Shown: positions 1 through 9,036 of the stretch, piece by piece
Layout of the letters: each line of letters opens with the position of its first letter
Position numbering within the stretch: the first letter of the stretch is position 1
Assembly (NCBI GenBank): GCA_000023185.1
Contig: CP001622.1
Span: 1,674,001-1,738,000, forward strand
Source of the DNA: Rhizobium leguminosarum bv. trifolii WSM1325
Lineage (GTDB): Bacteria; Pseudomonadota; Alphaproteobacteria; Rhizobiales; Rhizobiaceae
DNA length: 64,000 nt
Direction of reading: 5' to 3'
Translations under genes and position numbers: made by a program
The notes under the pieces: generated by a model
What the model was told of the DNA's origin: nothing
The model's input: the letters and a program-made list of their open reading frames with translations, nothing else
Database searches by the model: none

Positions 1-2
1 GC

Positions 3-143
3 CATTACTGGGTAGATCATATCGCCGGCCTGGCCGATGCGCCGAAGGCCCGCCATGTCGGCGATTATCTCGCCGGCATGACCGATACCTATGCGATCAG
101 CGCCCATAGGCGGTTGTTTGACCACACTCCGGATTTGCGATAG
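3..143 (+). CDS. dgt: dGTP triphosphohydrolase-like protein, C-terminal end (partial)
   Basis: Only the last 46 codons are in the window; the gene begins upstream of base 1. The tail reads [15 protein letters not shown] followed by AHRRLFD, which resembles the C-terminus of the deoxyguanosinetriphosphate triphosphohydrolase-like (HD-domain) proteins of rhizobia. The family hydrolyses dNTPs to the deoxynucleoside and triphosphate; the catalytic HD residues are outside the window and cannot be checked. It lies 65 bases upstream of argS in the same direction, the usual order in Rhizobiales. Identification rests on the C-terminal motif and context. Confidence 0.75.
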   Translation, partial: HYWVDHIAGLADAPKARHVGDYLAGMTDTYAISAHRRLFDHTPDLR

Positions 144-208
144 GCAGCGGTCGCCCACGCCGAGGGCCGATTTGAGCCTTTGGCACAGCCTATGCATGGA
201 AGAGTGCG

Positions 209-1966
209 ATGAACCTTTTTACCGACTTCGAAAGCCGGATCAAAACCGCCCTTGAACAGATCGATCTGGTCAGGGAAAAGCGATCTGAGCTCGATTTCGG
301 CCGCATCACCGTCGAGCCGCCGCGTGACGCGAGCCATGGCGATGTGGCGACCAATGCCGCAATGGTGCTGGCAAAAGTGCTCGGAACCAACCCGCGCGCG
401 CTGGCCGACGTCATCATCACCAAGCTCAAGGAAGATGCTGACGTCGCCGATGTCTCGGTCGCGGGGCCCGGCTTCATCAACATCCGTCTCGCCGTCGGCT
501 ACTGGCAGCGGCTCCTCGCCTCGATGATCGGCGCCGGCACCGATTACGGCCGCTCGTCGCTCGGCAAGGGCAAGAAGGTCAATGTCGAATATGTCTCGGC
601 CAATCCGACCGGACCCATGCATGTCGGCCATTGCCGTGGCGCCGTCGTCGGTGACGCGCTTGCCAACCTGCTCGCTTTTGCCGGTTACGGTGTCGAGAAG
701 GAATATTACATCAACGATGCCGGCTCGCAGATCGACGTGCTCGCCCGTTCCGTCTTCCTGCGCTACCGCGAAGCGCTCGGCGAAAAGATCGGCGAAATCC
801 CCTCGGGTCTCTATCCCGGCGACTATTTGGTGCCCGTCGGCCAGTCGCTTGCCGCCGATTACGGCGTGCGGCTGCACAACATGCCGGAAGACCAATGGAT
901 GCCGATCGTCAAGGACCGCACGATCGACGCGATGATGGTGATGATCCGCGACGATCTGGCGGCGCTGAACGTCCATCACGACGTGTTCTTCTCCGAACGC
1001 ACCCTGCATGCCAATGGTGCGGCCGCGATCCGCACGGCGATCAACGACCTGACCTTCAAGGGGTATGTCTACAAGGGCACGCTGCCGCCGCCGAAGGGCC
1101 AGCTTCCCGAGGACTGGGAAGATCGCGAACAGACACTGTTCCGTTCGACCGAGGTGGGCGACGATATCGACCGGCCGCTGATCAAGTCGGACGGCTCCTA
1201 CACCTATTTCGCCGCCGACGTCGCCTACTTCAAGAACAAGTTCGACCGTGGTTTCGACGAGATGATCTATGTGCTTGGCGCCGACCATGGCGGCTACGTC
1301 AAGCGCCTGGAAGCGGTTGCACGTGGCGTTTCGGATGGTCAGGCGAAGCTGACGGTCCTGCTCTGCCAGCTCGTCAAGCTCTACCGCAACGGCGAGCCGG
1401 TGAAGATGTCGAAACGCTCGGGCGATTTCGTTACGCTTCGGGACGTCGTCGAAGAAGTCGGCCGTGATTCGGTCCGGTTCATGATGCTTTACCGCAAGAA
1501 TTCCGAGCCGCTCGACTTCGATTTCGCCAAGGTGACCGAACAGTCGAAAGATAATCCTGTTTTTTACGTGCAGTATGCGCATGCTCGCTGTATGTCGGTC
1601 TTCCGGCAGGCGAGGGAGGCCTTTGCCGACCTTGATGTTTCGCCGGAAAATCTCGCGAAAACCGTTGCAGGCATTGGCGATCCGGCCGAATTGCAGCTCG
1701 TCGCCAAGCTTGCTGAATTCCCGCGTATCGTTGAGGCGGCGGCCCAGTCGCAGGAGCCGCATCGCGTCGCTTTTTACCTCTACGACGTCGCCAGTTCCTT
1801 CCACGCGCACTGGAACAAAGGTAAAGATCAGCCGGAATTACGATTTGTTAATGATAAAAACCGAGAATCAAGTATTGCCAGACTTGGGCTGGTGTACGCC
1901 GTCGCGTCGGTTTTGAAGTCGGGACTCGCCATTACAGGCACTGCCGCACCGGACGAAATGCGATAA
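209..1966 (+). CDS. argS: Arginyl-tRNA synthetase
   Basis: This 585-residue class I aminoacyl-tRNA synthetase charges tRNA-Arg in the cytoplasm; the length is close to the roughly 577 residues of the E. coli enzyme. The HIGH-type signature is seen as PTGPMHVGH near residue 133 and the KMSKS loop as KMSKR near residue 398. The N-terminal Arg-tRNA additional domain and the C-terminal all-alpha anticodon domain are present. The start ATG follows a GAGTGCG stretch. A patch near bases 1813-1885 uses many A/T-ending codons unlike the rest of the gene, without breaking the frame. The SPOR-domain gene follows about 60 bases downstream. Confidence 0.97.
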   Translation: MNLFTDFESRIKTALEQIDLVREKRSELDFGRITVEPPRDASHGDVATNAAMVLAKVLGTNPRALADVIITKLKEDADVADVSVAGPGFINIRLAVGYWQRLLASMIGAGTDYGRSSLGKGKKVNVEYVSANPTGPMHVGHCRGAVVGDALANLLAFAGYGVEKEYYINDAGSQIDVLARSVFLRYREALGEKIGEIPSGLYPGDYLVPVGQSLAADYGVRLHNMPEDQWMPIVKDRTIDAMMVMIRDDLAALNVHHDVFFSERTLHANGAAAIRTAINDLTFKGYVYKGTLPPPKGQLPEDWEDREQTLFRSTEVGDDIDRPLIKSDGSYTYFAADVAYFKNKFDRGFDEMIYVLGADHGGYVKRLEAVARGVSDGQAKLTVLLCQLVKLYRNGEPVKMSKRSGDFVTLRDVVEEVGRDSVRFMMLYRKNSEPLDFDFAKVTEQSKDNPVFYVQYAHARCMSVFRQAREAFADLDVSPENLAKTVAGIGDPAELQLVAKLAEFPRIVEAAAQSQEPHRVAFYLYDVASSFHAHWNKGKDQPELRFVNDKNRESSIARLGLVYAVASVLKSGLAITGTAAPDEMR

Positions 1967-2028
1967 CGTCACCATTTCCCCACAATGCGCTGGCATTTGA
2001 GCGTTGGCGTTTGCGAGTGGGAATAAGC

Positions 2029-5000
2029 ATGGCTGATAAACAACTTGCGTATGATACGCGCGGAAAAAACGACCTGTTTTCCGACGATGATCCGTTGGCT
2101 GAACTTGCCCGGATCGTCGGCTTCGAGCCGCGTGTTGCGGCGAATACGGTGACTGAGACCGCACGCCGCGAGCCCGCCCTCGATCTCGAAGACGAGCTTG
2201 GGCGCGAGTTCGACCGCTACGATTCGCCACGTCCGCTCGCAGAGCTCGATCGGCCGGCCGAGCCGATCTCTGATGATCTCACGCCTGAAGATTACGTCGA
2301 GCCCGTTCTCGATGCTTCTCCCACTGCCGAACATGCGGAGGCTCCTGAGCCGGTTTCGGCTTCCGTCGCCGCCTTTGAGGCTGAAGAAGCAGCTTTGCCC
2401 GCCGCAGGCAATGGCGACGCATCTGTCGCCGACTGGGCGGAGCAGCTTTCTCCCGAGCCCGATGCGTCGGTGCAATCGGCCTTCGGCGGTGCGCGCGACC
2501 TGATCGAGGAGCTTGAGCTGTCGATCGGCGCAGCACCCGTCTCTTCGCTGGCGCAGCCCACCAAGGCGCCGCAATGGTCGGCTGCCAGCATCAGGCTGCC
2601 GCTTGCCAATTTCCATGCTCCGAAGCGCGAGGAACCGGTTGTTTTGCCGGAACCTGTGGCCGAAACGGTCGCGGCACCGGTTGCTGAAGCACCGTCCGCC
2701 GATCTTCCTGTAGTCGAGCCCCAATCTGTCATCGAGCCGCCGGCGCTTGTCGCCGCTGTCGAGCCTTCCGAGGAATTCGAATCCGCTTCGCCGTCACTTG
2801 GCTTTCCCGCCGAGCTCGATCGCCATGATGAGGTGATCGCGCCGGAAGAGACCGCCGAGGCCGAAGAATTCGTCGAAGTCGAGGAAGAGCTGGAGGATTT
2901 CGGGTCCGACGCCGGTTTCGATCTCATCGCCGCCGCCGTCGAAGGCGAGATCCAGGCCGATGCCGCGCTGACCGAGGTCGTGCCTGATGTTCCGCACACC
3001 GCCGGCACGTTCGATCTCGACGATCTGCTCGCCGACGTCTCGCGTTATCCGGTACCGCAACGTGCCAATCCGGCGCCCGTCTCGCCGCAGCCCGCATCGA
3101 TCGAGGCAGCGCCCGTTCCGGCCGCCCCTGTGGCCGCCGAACCTGTTCAGTCCGAGGTGATCGCGCCCCCGCCGCTCGCCGCGGCACCCGTCCGGCCTGC
3201 TCCGGTCGAGCCGGCAACGGTCTATGCCGAAGCCGCAAGACCGGTCGCGCCGCAGCTTGCCGAGGTCGTTACGCCCCAGCCTGCCGCAACGGCATATTCG
3301 CCGGCGCCGCAGCCGGTACCGGAAGCCGACGACCCCTTCGCCGGCCATGATTTCGAACTGGATCTTGCCGGCATCGAGCTGGAACTCACCGATCTCGATT
3401 TCTCCGAGCCGTCCGAGCCGGCACCGCAGCCTGAGCCGCCAGCCCCGGCTCCCCAGCAGGCCGCGGCCGTCGCTCCTCGGTCCGCCGCTCCAGTGTTTGC
3501 TCCCGAGCCACCGGCTCCTGCTTTTGAGCAGGCCGCTGCCGCTCCTGCACGGTCCGCTCCGGCCTTCGTTCCCGAACCGCAGGCTCCAGCTCCGGCTTTC
3601 AACTGGGCGCCTGTCTCGGACTCGACCGAAGACCTGCCATTCGATCCGGCGATGATCTCGGATCCGGAGGATCGTCCCGAGGCCGTCGACGACATGCACG
3701 TGCCGGCGCTGCCGCCGGTCGAGCAGCCCGCGCCGGTCGCGAAATCTGCGGATTTCGATTTCGATCTCGACGCCGAGATCGCCAGCTTCTTTGAACCGGC
3801 CAAACCGCGGCAAACGCCGGCGCCGGTCAGGGATACCGCCGCCGCTGCCGCAAAGCCGGTCAAGCCCACCATCGCCGATGGCCTCGATGATTTCGAACGG
3901 GCGCTGGAGGAGGATTTCCGCCGCAGCGTGCGCGAGCCGGTCGAGCGCCGCGAGACCTCCGAGGTCCGTATCGAATCGGCAAGCCAGGCCGCTGATTTCA
4001 GCCGCGCCCGGTCGATGCGCCAGCTGCTTGCCGGGGCCGTCGTGCTCGTGGTCTTCGCCGGCGTCGGTTATGGCGTCTATTCCTCCGTCTGGAACGGCGA
4101 GGGCCTCGGCATTGTCGCGTCCGGCGAGCCGCGCGTGATCACCGCCGACAAAGAGCCGGTCAAGGTCGTTCCGGAAAATCCCGGCGGCAAGACCGTGCCC
4201 AACCAGGACAAGGCGGTCTACGACCGCGTTGCGGGTTCTGCCGAAGAGCCGAAGCAGAAGGCGCTCGTTTCTTCCGATGAGGCGCCCGTCGATGTCGTCC
4301 AGCGCACGCTGACACCGGAAGCGCTGCCCGAGGACGACGAGAACGCCAACGCTGACGATCAGGTCACGCCGACTGCGGTCGGTGAGACGGAGGATCCGCG
4401 TCTGCTGCCAACCCAGGACAACGCCGACAACGCTCCGGCAACCGACGCCGACAAGACGCCGTCCGTTTCTCCGCGCAAGGTTCGCACAATGATCGTCAAG
4501 CCTGACGGTACGTTGGTTGCCCGCGAGGAACCAGCGCCCGTCGACCAGCCGACACCGTCTGCCCAGGCGACGCAGTCTGCCCAGGCGACCCAGTCTGCCC
4601 AGGCGACGCCGCCGGCTCAGCCGCCGTTCACGGCTCCGTCGACCCCGCCCGTGCCGCCCGTCGGTGGAACGGCCGCAAGCTTCCCAGCAAGAGCCGAGGT
4701 TGCTTCCGCCGATGCGCGTTCCGCAGCCCCCGTCGAAACCGCGCCGGTACAGCCGCCGCTCGCCGGCAGTGCTGACGCACAGGCCGCAAATCCCGCTCAG
4801 GTCGCTCCGCCGGTGCGTCCGGTCAAGACCTCGGCCACTGCCGATACCGCTCCAATCCCGACCGCCCGTCCGGTTGACCAGCCCGTCAACGTCGTAGGCA
4901 CAGTGACCGAGAAGGGCAATGTCCGCCCGCCTGCCCAGCAGCCGAAGCCCACACAGCAGCCGAAGACGACTGAAGTCGCGGCCGCAGCACCTGTCGCCGC

Positions 5001-5268
5001 AAAGCCGCAGCAGGCCGCATCCGCCGGCGGCTACGGCATCCAGATCGCCTCGCTGCCTTCGGAAGACGAGGCGACCAAATCCTATGCCAACCTGTCGAAG
5101 AAATTCGCCAGCGTGCTTGGCGGCCGCAGCCACGAGATCCGCAGGGCCGATATCGCCGGCAAGGGCACTTTCTACCGTGTCCGCATTCCGGCCGGTTCCA
5201 AGGACGAGGCCGCAGCACTCTGCGAACAGTATCGCGCGGCGGGCGGAAGCTGCTTGATCTCCAAGTAA
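2029..5268 (+). CDS. SPOR-domain cell-envelope protein with one transmembrane segment
   Basis: This protein of about 1079 residues has a long acidic, Pro/Ala/Glu-rich N-terminal region predicted to be cytoplasmic and disordered, one hydrophobic segment at about residues 664-684 (LLAGAVVLVVFAGVGYGVY), a Pro/Gln/Ala-rich periplasmic linker, and a C-terminal SPOR domain from about residue 1000 beginning GGYGIQIASLPSEDEA. SPOR domains bind glycan strands lacking stem peptides, typically at the septum, so a role in division or wall turnover is inferred. ATG 2029 is preferred; a TTG six codons upstream is a weaker alternative. It precedes nagZ, which also acts on wall turnover products. An internal 18-base triplication lies at 4558-4611. 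Confidence 0.9.
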   Translation: MADKQLAYDTRGKNDLFSDDDPLAELARIVGFEPRVAANTVTETARREPALDLEDELGREFDRYDSPRPLAELDRPAEPISDDLTPEDYVEPVLDASPTAEHAEAPEPVSASVAAFEAEEAALPAAGNGDASVADWAEQLSPEPDASVQSAFGGARDLIEELELSIGAAPVSSLAQPTKAPQWSAASIRLPLANFHAPKREEPVVLPEPVAETVAAPVAEAPSADLPVVEPQSVIEPPALVAAVEPSEEFESASPSLGFPAELDRHDEVIAPEETAEAEEFVEVEEELEDFGSDAGFDLIAAAVEGEIQADAALTEVVPDVPHTAGTFDLDDLLADVSRYPVPQRANPAPVSPQPASIEAAPVPAAPVAAEPVQSEVIAPPPLAAAPVRPAPVEPATVYAEAARPVAPQLAEVVTPQPAATAYSPAPQPVPEADDPFAGHDFELDLAGIELELTDLDFSEPSEPAPQPEPPAPAPQQAAAVAPRSAAPVFAPEPPAPAFEQAAAAPARSAPAFVPEPQAPAPAFNWAPVSDSTEDLPFDPAMISDPEDRPEAVDDMHVPALPPVEQPAPVAKSADFDFDLDAEIASFFEPAKPRQTPAPVRDTAAAAAKPVKPTIADGLDDFERALEEDFRRSVREPVERRETSEVRIESASQAADFSRARSMRQLLAGAVVLVVFAGVGYGVYSSVWNGEGLGIVASGEPRVITADKEPVKVVPENPGGKTVPNQDKAVYDRVAGSAEEPKQKALVSSDEAPVDVVQRTLTPEALPEDDENANADDQVTPTAVGETEDPRLLPTQDNADNAPATDADKTPSVSPRKVRTMIVKPDGTLVAREEPAPVDQPTPSAQATQSAQATQSAQATPPAQPPFTAPSTPPVPPVGGTAASFPARAEVASADARSAAPVETAPVQPPLAGSADAQAANPAQVAPPVRPVKTSATADTAPIPTARPVDQPVNVVGTVTEKGNVRPPAQQPKPTQQPKTTEVAAAAPVAAKPQQAASAGGYGIQIASLPSEDEATKSYANLSKKFASVLGGRSHEIRRADIAGKGTFYRVRIPAGSKDEAAALCEQYRAAGGSCLISK
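4558..4611 (+). repeat. Three tandem 18-bp units inside the SPOR-protein gene
   Basis: Three consecutive 18-base units (4558-4575, 4576-4593, 4594-4611) differ at only a few positions and encode repeats of Ser-Ala-Gln-Ala-Thr-Gln/Pro in the periplasmic linker. Unit length is a multiple of three, so copy changes would keep frame and only alter linker length. Confidence 0.9.
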
Positions 5269-5287
5269 GGATCAGGTCCTGAATATG

Positions 5288-5323
5288 AGAGCGGCGGGCT
5301 GGATCGGTCCGCCGCTCTTTTTT
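5288..5323 (+). terminator. Rho-independent terminator after the SPOR-protein gene
   Basis: A perfect 10-bp stem (AGAGCGGCGG at 5288-5297 with CCGCCGCTCT at 5309-5318) and an 11-base loop is followed by a run of six T. It lies 20 bases after the SPOR-protein stop codon and separates that gene from nagZ. Confidence 0.85.
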
Positions 5324-5393
5324 GTGCATCGGGCCGAAAACCTGCTCCTGTAGAATGCTTCAATCTGACCAGGAAAGGCTCTAAGATTCGGAT

Positions 5394-6407
5394 ATGACCG
5401 AATCAAAAGCGATGATCCTTGGCTGCAACGGCCTTGCCCTCACTTCCGAAGAGAAGGCCTTTTACCGGGGCGAACGACCCTGGGGCTTCATCCTCTTCGG
5501 GCGCAACATCTCCGAAGCGCGGCAGATCGCCGACCTCGTCGCCGAACTGCGCGACAGCGTCGGCTGGCATGCGCCGGTGCTGATCGACCAGGAGGGCGGC
5601 CGCGTCCAGCGCATCCGTCCACCCGTTCTGGCGCGTTATCCTTCCGGCCAGGCGCTCGGCGAGCTCTATCGCCGCGATCGGGCACTCGGCCTGCGCGCCG
5701 CCTGGCTGATGTCACGGCTGCACGCCTTCGACCTTTCGAGCCTCGGCATCGATGTCGATTGCCTGCCGGTGCTGGATGTGCCGGTCGAGGGCAGCAGCAA
5801 CGTCATCGGCGACCGCGCCTATGGCGCCGATCCCGAAACCGTCATCGCGATGGGAAGGGCGGCTGCCGAGGGGCTGAAGGCCGGCGGCCTGTTACCTGTC
5901 ATGAAACATATGCCCGGCCATGGTCGCGGCTTTGCCGATTCACATCTGGAACTGCCTGTTGTCACCGTCTCGCGCGACGAGCTGGAGCTCCATGATTTTC
6001 CGCCTTTTGTCGCGATGAAGGACGAGTTGATGGCAATGACCTGCCATCTCGTCTTCACCGCCATCGACCCGGACAATCCGGCGACGTGCTCGCGCAAGGT
6101 GATCGACGGCATCATCCGCAAGCACATCGGCTTTAACGGTCTGCTGCTCTCCGACGACAGCTCGATGAACGCTCTTTCCGGCACGATCGGTGAACGCGCG
6201 GCGAATATCATTGCAGGCGGATGCGATATTGTGCTGCATTGCAACGGCAATATGGACGAGATGCTAGATGTCGTGGCAAATGTTCCGCCGCTCGCCGGCA
6301 TATCGCTTGCCCGCGCAAAAGCGGTGGAAGCAGGATTCGCGGCGGCGGATACTTCAGATGAAGCGGAATTGAGGGCGGAATTCGAAGCGATGTTTGCGAC
6401 GGTCTGA
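5394..6407 (+). CDS. nagZ: Beta-N-acetylhexosaminidase (peptidoglycan recycling)
   Basis: This 337-residue family 3 glycoside hydrolase matches NagZ in length (E. coli 341). It removes N-acetylglucosamine from GlcNAc-anhydroMurNAc peptides in the cytoplasm during muropeptide recycling. The NagZ signature KHMPGHG is near residue 170, with the mobile loop holding the catalytic His/Asp pair, and the catalytic aspartate lies in LLSDDSSMNAL near residue 253. No signal peptide is seen, in keeping with a cytoplasmic enzyme. scpA follows after 18 bases in the same direction, an arrangement common in alphaproteobacteria that suggests co-transcription. Confidence 0.95.
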   Translation: MTESKAMILGCNGLALTSEEKAFYRGERPWGFILFGRNISEARQIADLVAELRDSVGWHAPVLIDQEGGRVQRIRPPVLARYPSGQALGELYRRDRALGLRAAWLMSRLHAFDLSSLGIDVDCLPVLDVPVEGSSNVIGDRAYGADPETVIAMGRAAAEGLKAGGLLPVMKHMPGHGRGFADSHLELPVVTVSRDELELHDFPPFVAMKDELMAMTCHLVFTAIDPDNPATCSRKVIDGIIRKHIGFNGLLLSDDSSMNALSGTIGERAANIIAGGCDIVLHCNGNMDEMLDVVANVPPLAGISLARAKAVEAGFAAADTSDEAELRAEFEAMFATV

Positions 6408-6425
6408 TCGTAAGGGAGCAGCTAG

Positions 6426-7283
6426 GTGAACACGGTCAAGGGCACGGAACGTCCGCAGGCGGCAACGCCGATGGACAAGTTGTGGCAGGATAACGCTGCC
6501 GAGCGCGCTACCCACGAGCCGGCGCTGGTGATCGACGTCGCCGGCTTCGAAGGTCCGCTCGACCTGTTGCTCTATCTCGCCCGCAACCAGAAGGTCGACC
6601 TGTCGCGCATTTCGGTGCTGGCGCTCGCCGAGCAATATCTGCTGTTCATCGAAAGCGCCCGGCGGATCCGCATCGAGCTCGCCGCCGATTACCTCGTCAT
6701 GGCAGCCTGGCTTGCCTACCTCAAGTCGAAGCTGCTCATTCCCCAGCAGATCAAGGATGACAGCCCTTCCGGCGAGGAGCTGGCGGCCACGCTTGCCTTC
6801 CGCCTGAAACGCCTCGAAGCCATGCGCCAAGCGGCAGACGGCCTCATCAACCGCAACCGCCTCGGCCGCGATATCTTCGTGCGCGGTGCGCCCGAGCATA
6901 TTCCCGACCGGCAGCAATCCGCTTATGCGGCGAGCCTCTACGATCTCTTGACCGCCTATGCGGCACTACGCCAGCGCCATGCCGTCACCCAGGTAACGAT
7001 CGAGCGGCGCACCGTCTGGTCGCTGACCGATGCCCGCGAACTGCTGACCAAGATGATCGGCGAGGTCGCTGACTGGACGGCGATGGAGCATTATCTGCTG
7101 CGGTATCTCGCAGCGCCCGAGGAACGCGTCACGGCAATCGCCAGCGCCTTTGCCGCCTCGCTGGAGCTGGTGCGCGAGGGCAAGCTCGAAATCCGCCAGG
7201 ACGGCGCCTTTCAGCCGATATACATGCGCCGCGGTCCCAAACATGCCACGCTGCAAGTGGTCGAACAGGAGCAGCCGGCTTGA
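6426..7283 (+). CDS. scpA: Segregation and condensation protein A (kleisin)
   Basis: This 285-residue ScpA kleisin bridges SMC heads and binds ScpB in the SMC-ScpAB condensin for chromosome organisation. The N-terminal SMC-binding segment contains FEGPLDLLLYLARNQKVDL, followed by the family pattern AAWLAYLKSKLLIP; the C-terminal winged-helix region has the usual acidic and Leu-rich content. The start is GTG, preceded by GGGAGCAGC. Its stop overlaps the TTG start of scpB by four bases, so the two subunits are probably translationally coupled. Confidence 0.95.
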   Translation: MNTVKGTERPQAATPMDKLWQDNAAERATHEPALVIDVAGFEGPLDLLLYLARNQKVDLSRISVLALAEQYLLFIESARRIRIELAADYLVMAAWLAYLKSKLLIPQQIKDDSPSGEELAATLAFRLKRLEAMRQAADGLINRNRLGRDIFVRGAPEHIPDRQQSAYAASLYDLLTAYAALRQRHAVTQVTIERRTVWSLTDARELLTKMIGEVADWTAMEHYLLRYLAAPEERVTAIASAFAASLELVREGKLEIRQDGAFQPIYMRRGPKHATLQVVEQEQPA

Positions 7284-7996
7284 TCGATCCGAAGAGCGAA
7301 GAGGATTTCGAGGACAATTACGAAGACAGGGGCCGCGACCTGCAGGCCGAGATCGAGGCCGAGCGTATCGCCGAGGCGCTGGTCTTCGCCTCCTCGCAGC
7401 CGGTCTCCGAAGCCTTCCTCGCCGAGCGCCTGCCTGAGAAGACCGACGTGCATGCGATCATGCTGCGCCTGAAGGAGCAATATGCGCCGCGGGGCGTCAA
7501 TCTCCTGCAGGTCGAAGGCGCCTGGGCCTTCCGTACCGCCGCCGACCTGTCCTTCGTCATCCGTCGTGATGACAATGAGGTGAAGAAGCTGTCGCGCGCC
7601 GCACTGGAAGTGCTGGCGATCATCGCCTATCACCAGCCCGTGACACGTGCTGAAATCGAGGATATCCGCGGTGTCCAGACCTCGCGCGGCACGCTCGACG
7701 TGCTGATGGAAGCCGGCTGGGTGCGGTTCCGTGGCCGCCGCCGCACACCGGGCCGGCCGGTGACATTGGGCACGACACGCGATTTCCTCGACCATTTCGG
7801 TCTCGAAGAGCTGCGTGACCTGCCTGGTCTCGAAGAGTTGAAGGGAGCGGGCTTGCTGTCGGGCCGCATTCCGGCAAACTTCAATATTCCCTCGCCGTTG
7901 ATGAACGACGAACTGACCGAGGACGAAGACCCGATCACCCAGATGGACCTCGAGGAACTGGGGTTGCTGGCGCCACGCGGCACCTCCGAAGATTGA
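7280..7996 (+). CDS. scpB: Segregation and condensation protein B
   Basis: This 238-residue ScpB consists of two winged-helix domains and dimerises on the ScpA linker within condensin. Family patterns seen include AALEVLAIIAYHQPVTRAEI and GRPVTLGTT followed by FLDHFGL. The TTG start overlaps the scpA stop (TTGA), and no better in-frame start is present. The C-terminus is acidic. It ends the nagZ-scpA-scpB unit; the tat genes start 182 bases later. Confidence 0.94.
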   Translation: MIDPKSEEDFEDNYEDRGRDLQAEIEAERIAEALVFASSQPVSEAFLAERLPEKTDVHAIMLRLKEQYAPRGVNLLQVEGAWAFRTAADLSFVIRRDDNEVKKLSRAALEVLAIIAYHQPVTRAEIEDIRGVQTSRGTLDVLMEAGWVRFRGRRRTPGRPVTLGTTRDFLDHFGLEELRDLPGLEELKGAGLLSGRIPANFNIPSPLMNDELTEDEDPITQMDLEELGLLAPRGTSED

Positions 7997-8127
7997 GGGG
8001 CTTGCGTCTTGCTTTTGCCATGCATGGCGAAAACAATGGAGCCAGCACTTTTCGATGGGTCAATGGCTTGTCACAAAGGGCGATACCGTGACATTAAGCT
8101 CAGTTCAAAGAGCTTGATGTTGGAAAT

Positions 8128-8148
8128 GATGTGGGAAATCCCCACATC
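8128..8148 (+). promoter_or_regulatory. Stem-loop in the tatA leader
   Basis: An 8-bp perfect stem (GATGTGGG at 8128-8135, CCCACATC at 8141-8148) with a five-base loop ends about 20 bases before the GGGAG ribosome-binding site of tatA. No T-run follows, so it is not a terminator. Any role in mRNA stability or translation is inference. Confidence 0.35.
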
Positions 8149-8178
8149 GTGGGAACATAGAAACAGGGAGTTAGCGTA

Positions 8179-8373
8179 ATGATGGGTTCTTTTAGCATGT
8201 GGCACTGGTTGATCGTTCTGGTCATCGTGCTGTTGTTGTTCGGTCGCGGCAAGATCCCGGAGCTGATGGGCGACGTTGCCAAGGGCATCAAGAGCTTCAA
8301 GAAGGGCATGACGGACGACGACGCGCCCGACACGGCAAAGACCGTCGATCACAAGGCCGACGAAACGAAGTAA
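8179..8373 (+). CDS. tatA: Sec-independent translocase subunit TatA
   Basis: This 64-residue protein has one N-terminal membrane helix ([14 protein letters not shown]), the Phe-Gly hinge, and an amphipathic helix [20 protein letters not shown], the classic TatA layout. TatA oligomerises to form the path for folded twin-arginine substrates across the inner membrane. Two adjacent ATG codons are possible starts; the first is eight bases from GGGAG. It leads tatA-tatB-tatC, the full twin-arginine translocase. Confidence 0.95.
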   Translation: MMGSFSMWHWLIVLVIVLLLFGRGKIPELMGDVAKGIKSFKKGMTDDDAPDTAKTVDHKADETK

Positions 8374-8424
8374 CCAAGTCCGGGAAAAAGCGCAGCCCCC
8401 GCGCTTCCCGTCCAGGAGCCTTGC

Positions 8425-9036
8425 ATGTTCGATATTGGTTGGACCGAGCTTTTGGTCATCGCGGTCGTACTGATCGTGGTCGTCGGTCCCAAGGATTTGC
8501 CGCCGATGCTGCGCGCTTTCGGCAAGATGACGCAGCGCGCCCGCAAGGTGGCGGGCGATTTCCGCGCGCAGTTTGATGAAGCGTTGCGCGAAGCCGAGCT
8601 TGACGATGTCCGCCAGACGATCAGCGACGCCCAGAAACTGAACCCGGTCAACAGTCTGCGCGAGGCGATGAACCCGCTTCGCCAGATGGGCAACGAGATC
8701 AAGGCCGACCTGCAGAAGTCGACCACCGTCACGGAAAACAAGACCGAGGTGCCGCCCGATGCTGTCGCAGCCCCGACGCCGTCGATGAGCCTGCCGGAAA
8801 CGCCGCCATTGGTCGCGACACCTGCGCCGTCGGAACCGGTTGCAGCAGCGATCGTGCAGGCCGATACGGTTGCCGGCAAGCCGAAGGCCGTGCGCAAGCC
8901 GCTCGTCAAGGCTGCCGACAAGGTAGATGCTGCGGCCGCTATTGCCATGCCTGTGGAAAAACCGAAGCGCACGACGGCAGCCAGGAAGCCTGCAACGCCG
9001 AAGACGCCGGCGCAGACAAAGAAGGACGAGGCATGA
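8425..9036 (+). CDS. tatB: Sec-independent translocase subunit TatB
   Basis: This 203-residue TatB has the N-terminal segment FDIGWTELLVIAVVLIVVVG with the conserved membrane Glu, the hinge GPKDLPPMLRAFGKM, and a long amphipathic helix rich in Arg and Ala. The C-terminal third is a Pro/Ala/Lys-rich tail typical of rhizobial TatB. With TatC it forms the receptor for twin-arginine signal peptides. Its stop overlaps the tatC start by four bases (ATGA). Confidence 0.95.
   Translation: MFDIGWTELLVIAVVLIVVVGPKDLPPMLRAFGKMTQRARKVAGDFRAQFDEALREAELDDVRQTISDAQKLNPVNSLREAMNPLRQMGNEIKADLQKSTTVTENKTEVPPDAVAAPTPSMSLPETPPLVATPAPSEPVAAAIVQADTVAGKPKAVRKPLVKAADKVDAAAAIAMPVEKPKRTTAARKPATPKTPAQTKKDEA

Noticed and set aside
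89..1810. Minus-strand open frame opposite argS
   Set aside because: Antisense shadow; the plus-strand protein has all class I synthetase motifs.
2794..5133. Long minus-strand open frame (779 codons) opposite the SPOR-protein gene
   Set aside because: High-GC composition leaves few stop codons on the opposite strand; the translation is Arg/Gly-rich with no family pattern, while the plus strand has a TM segment and SPOR domain.
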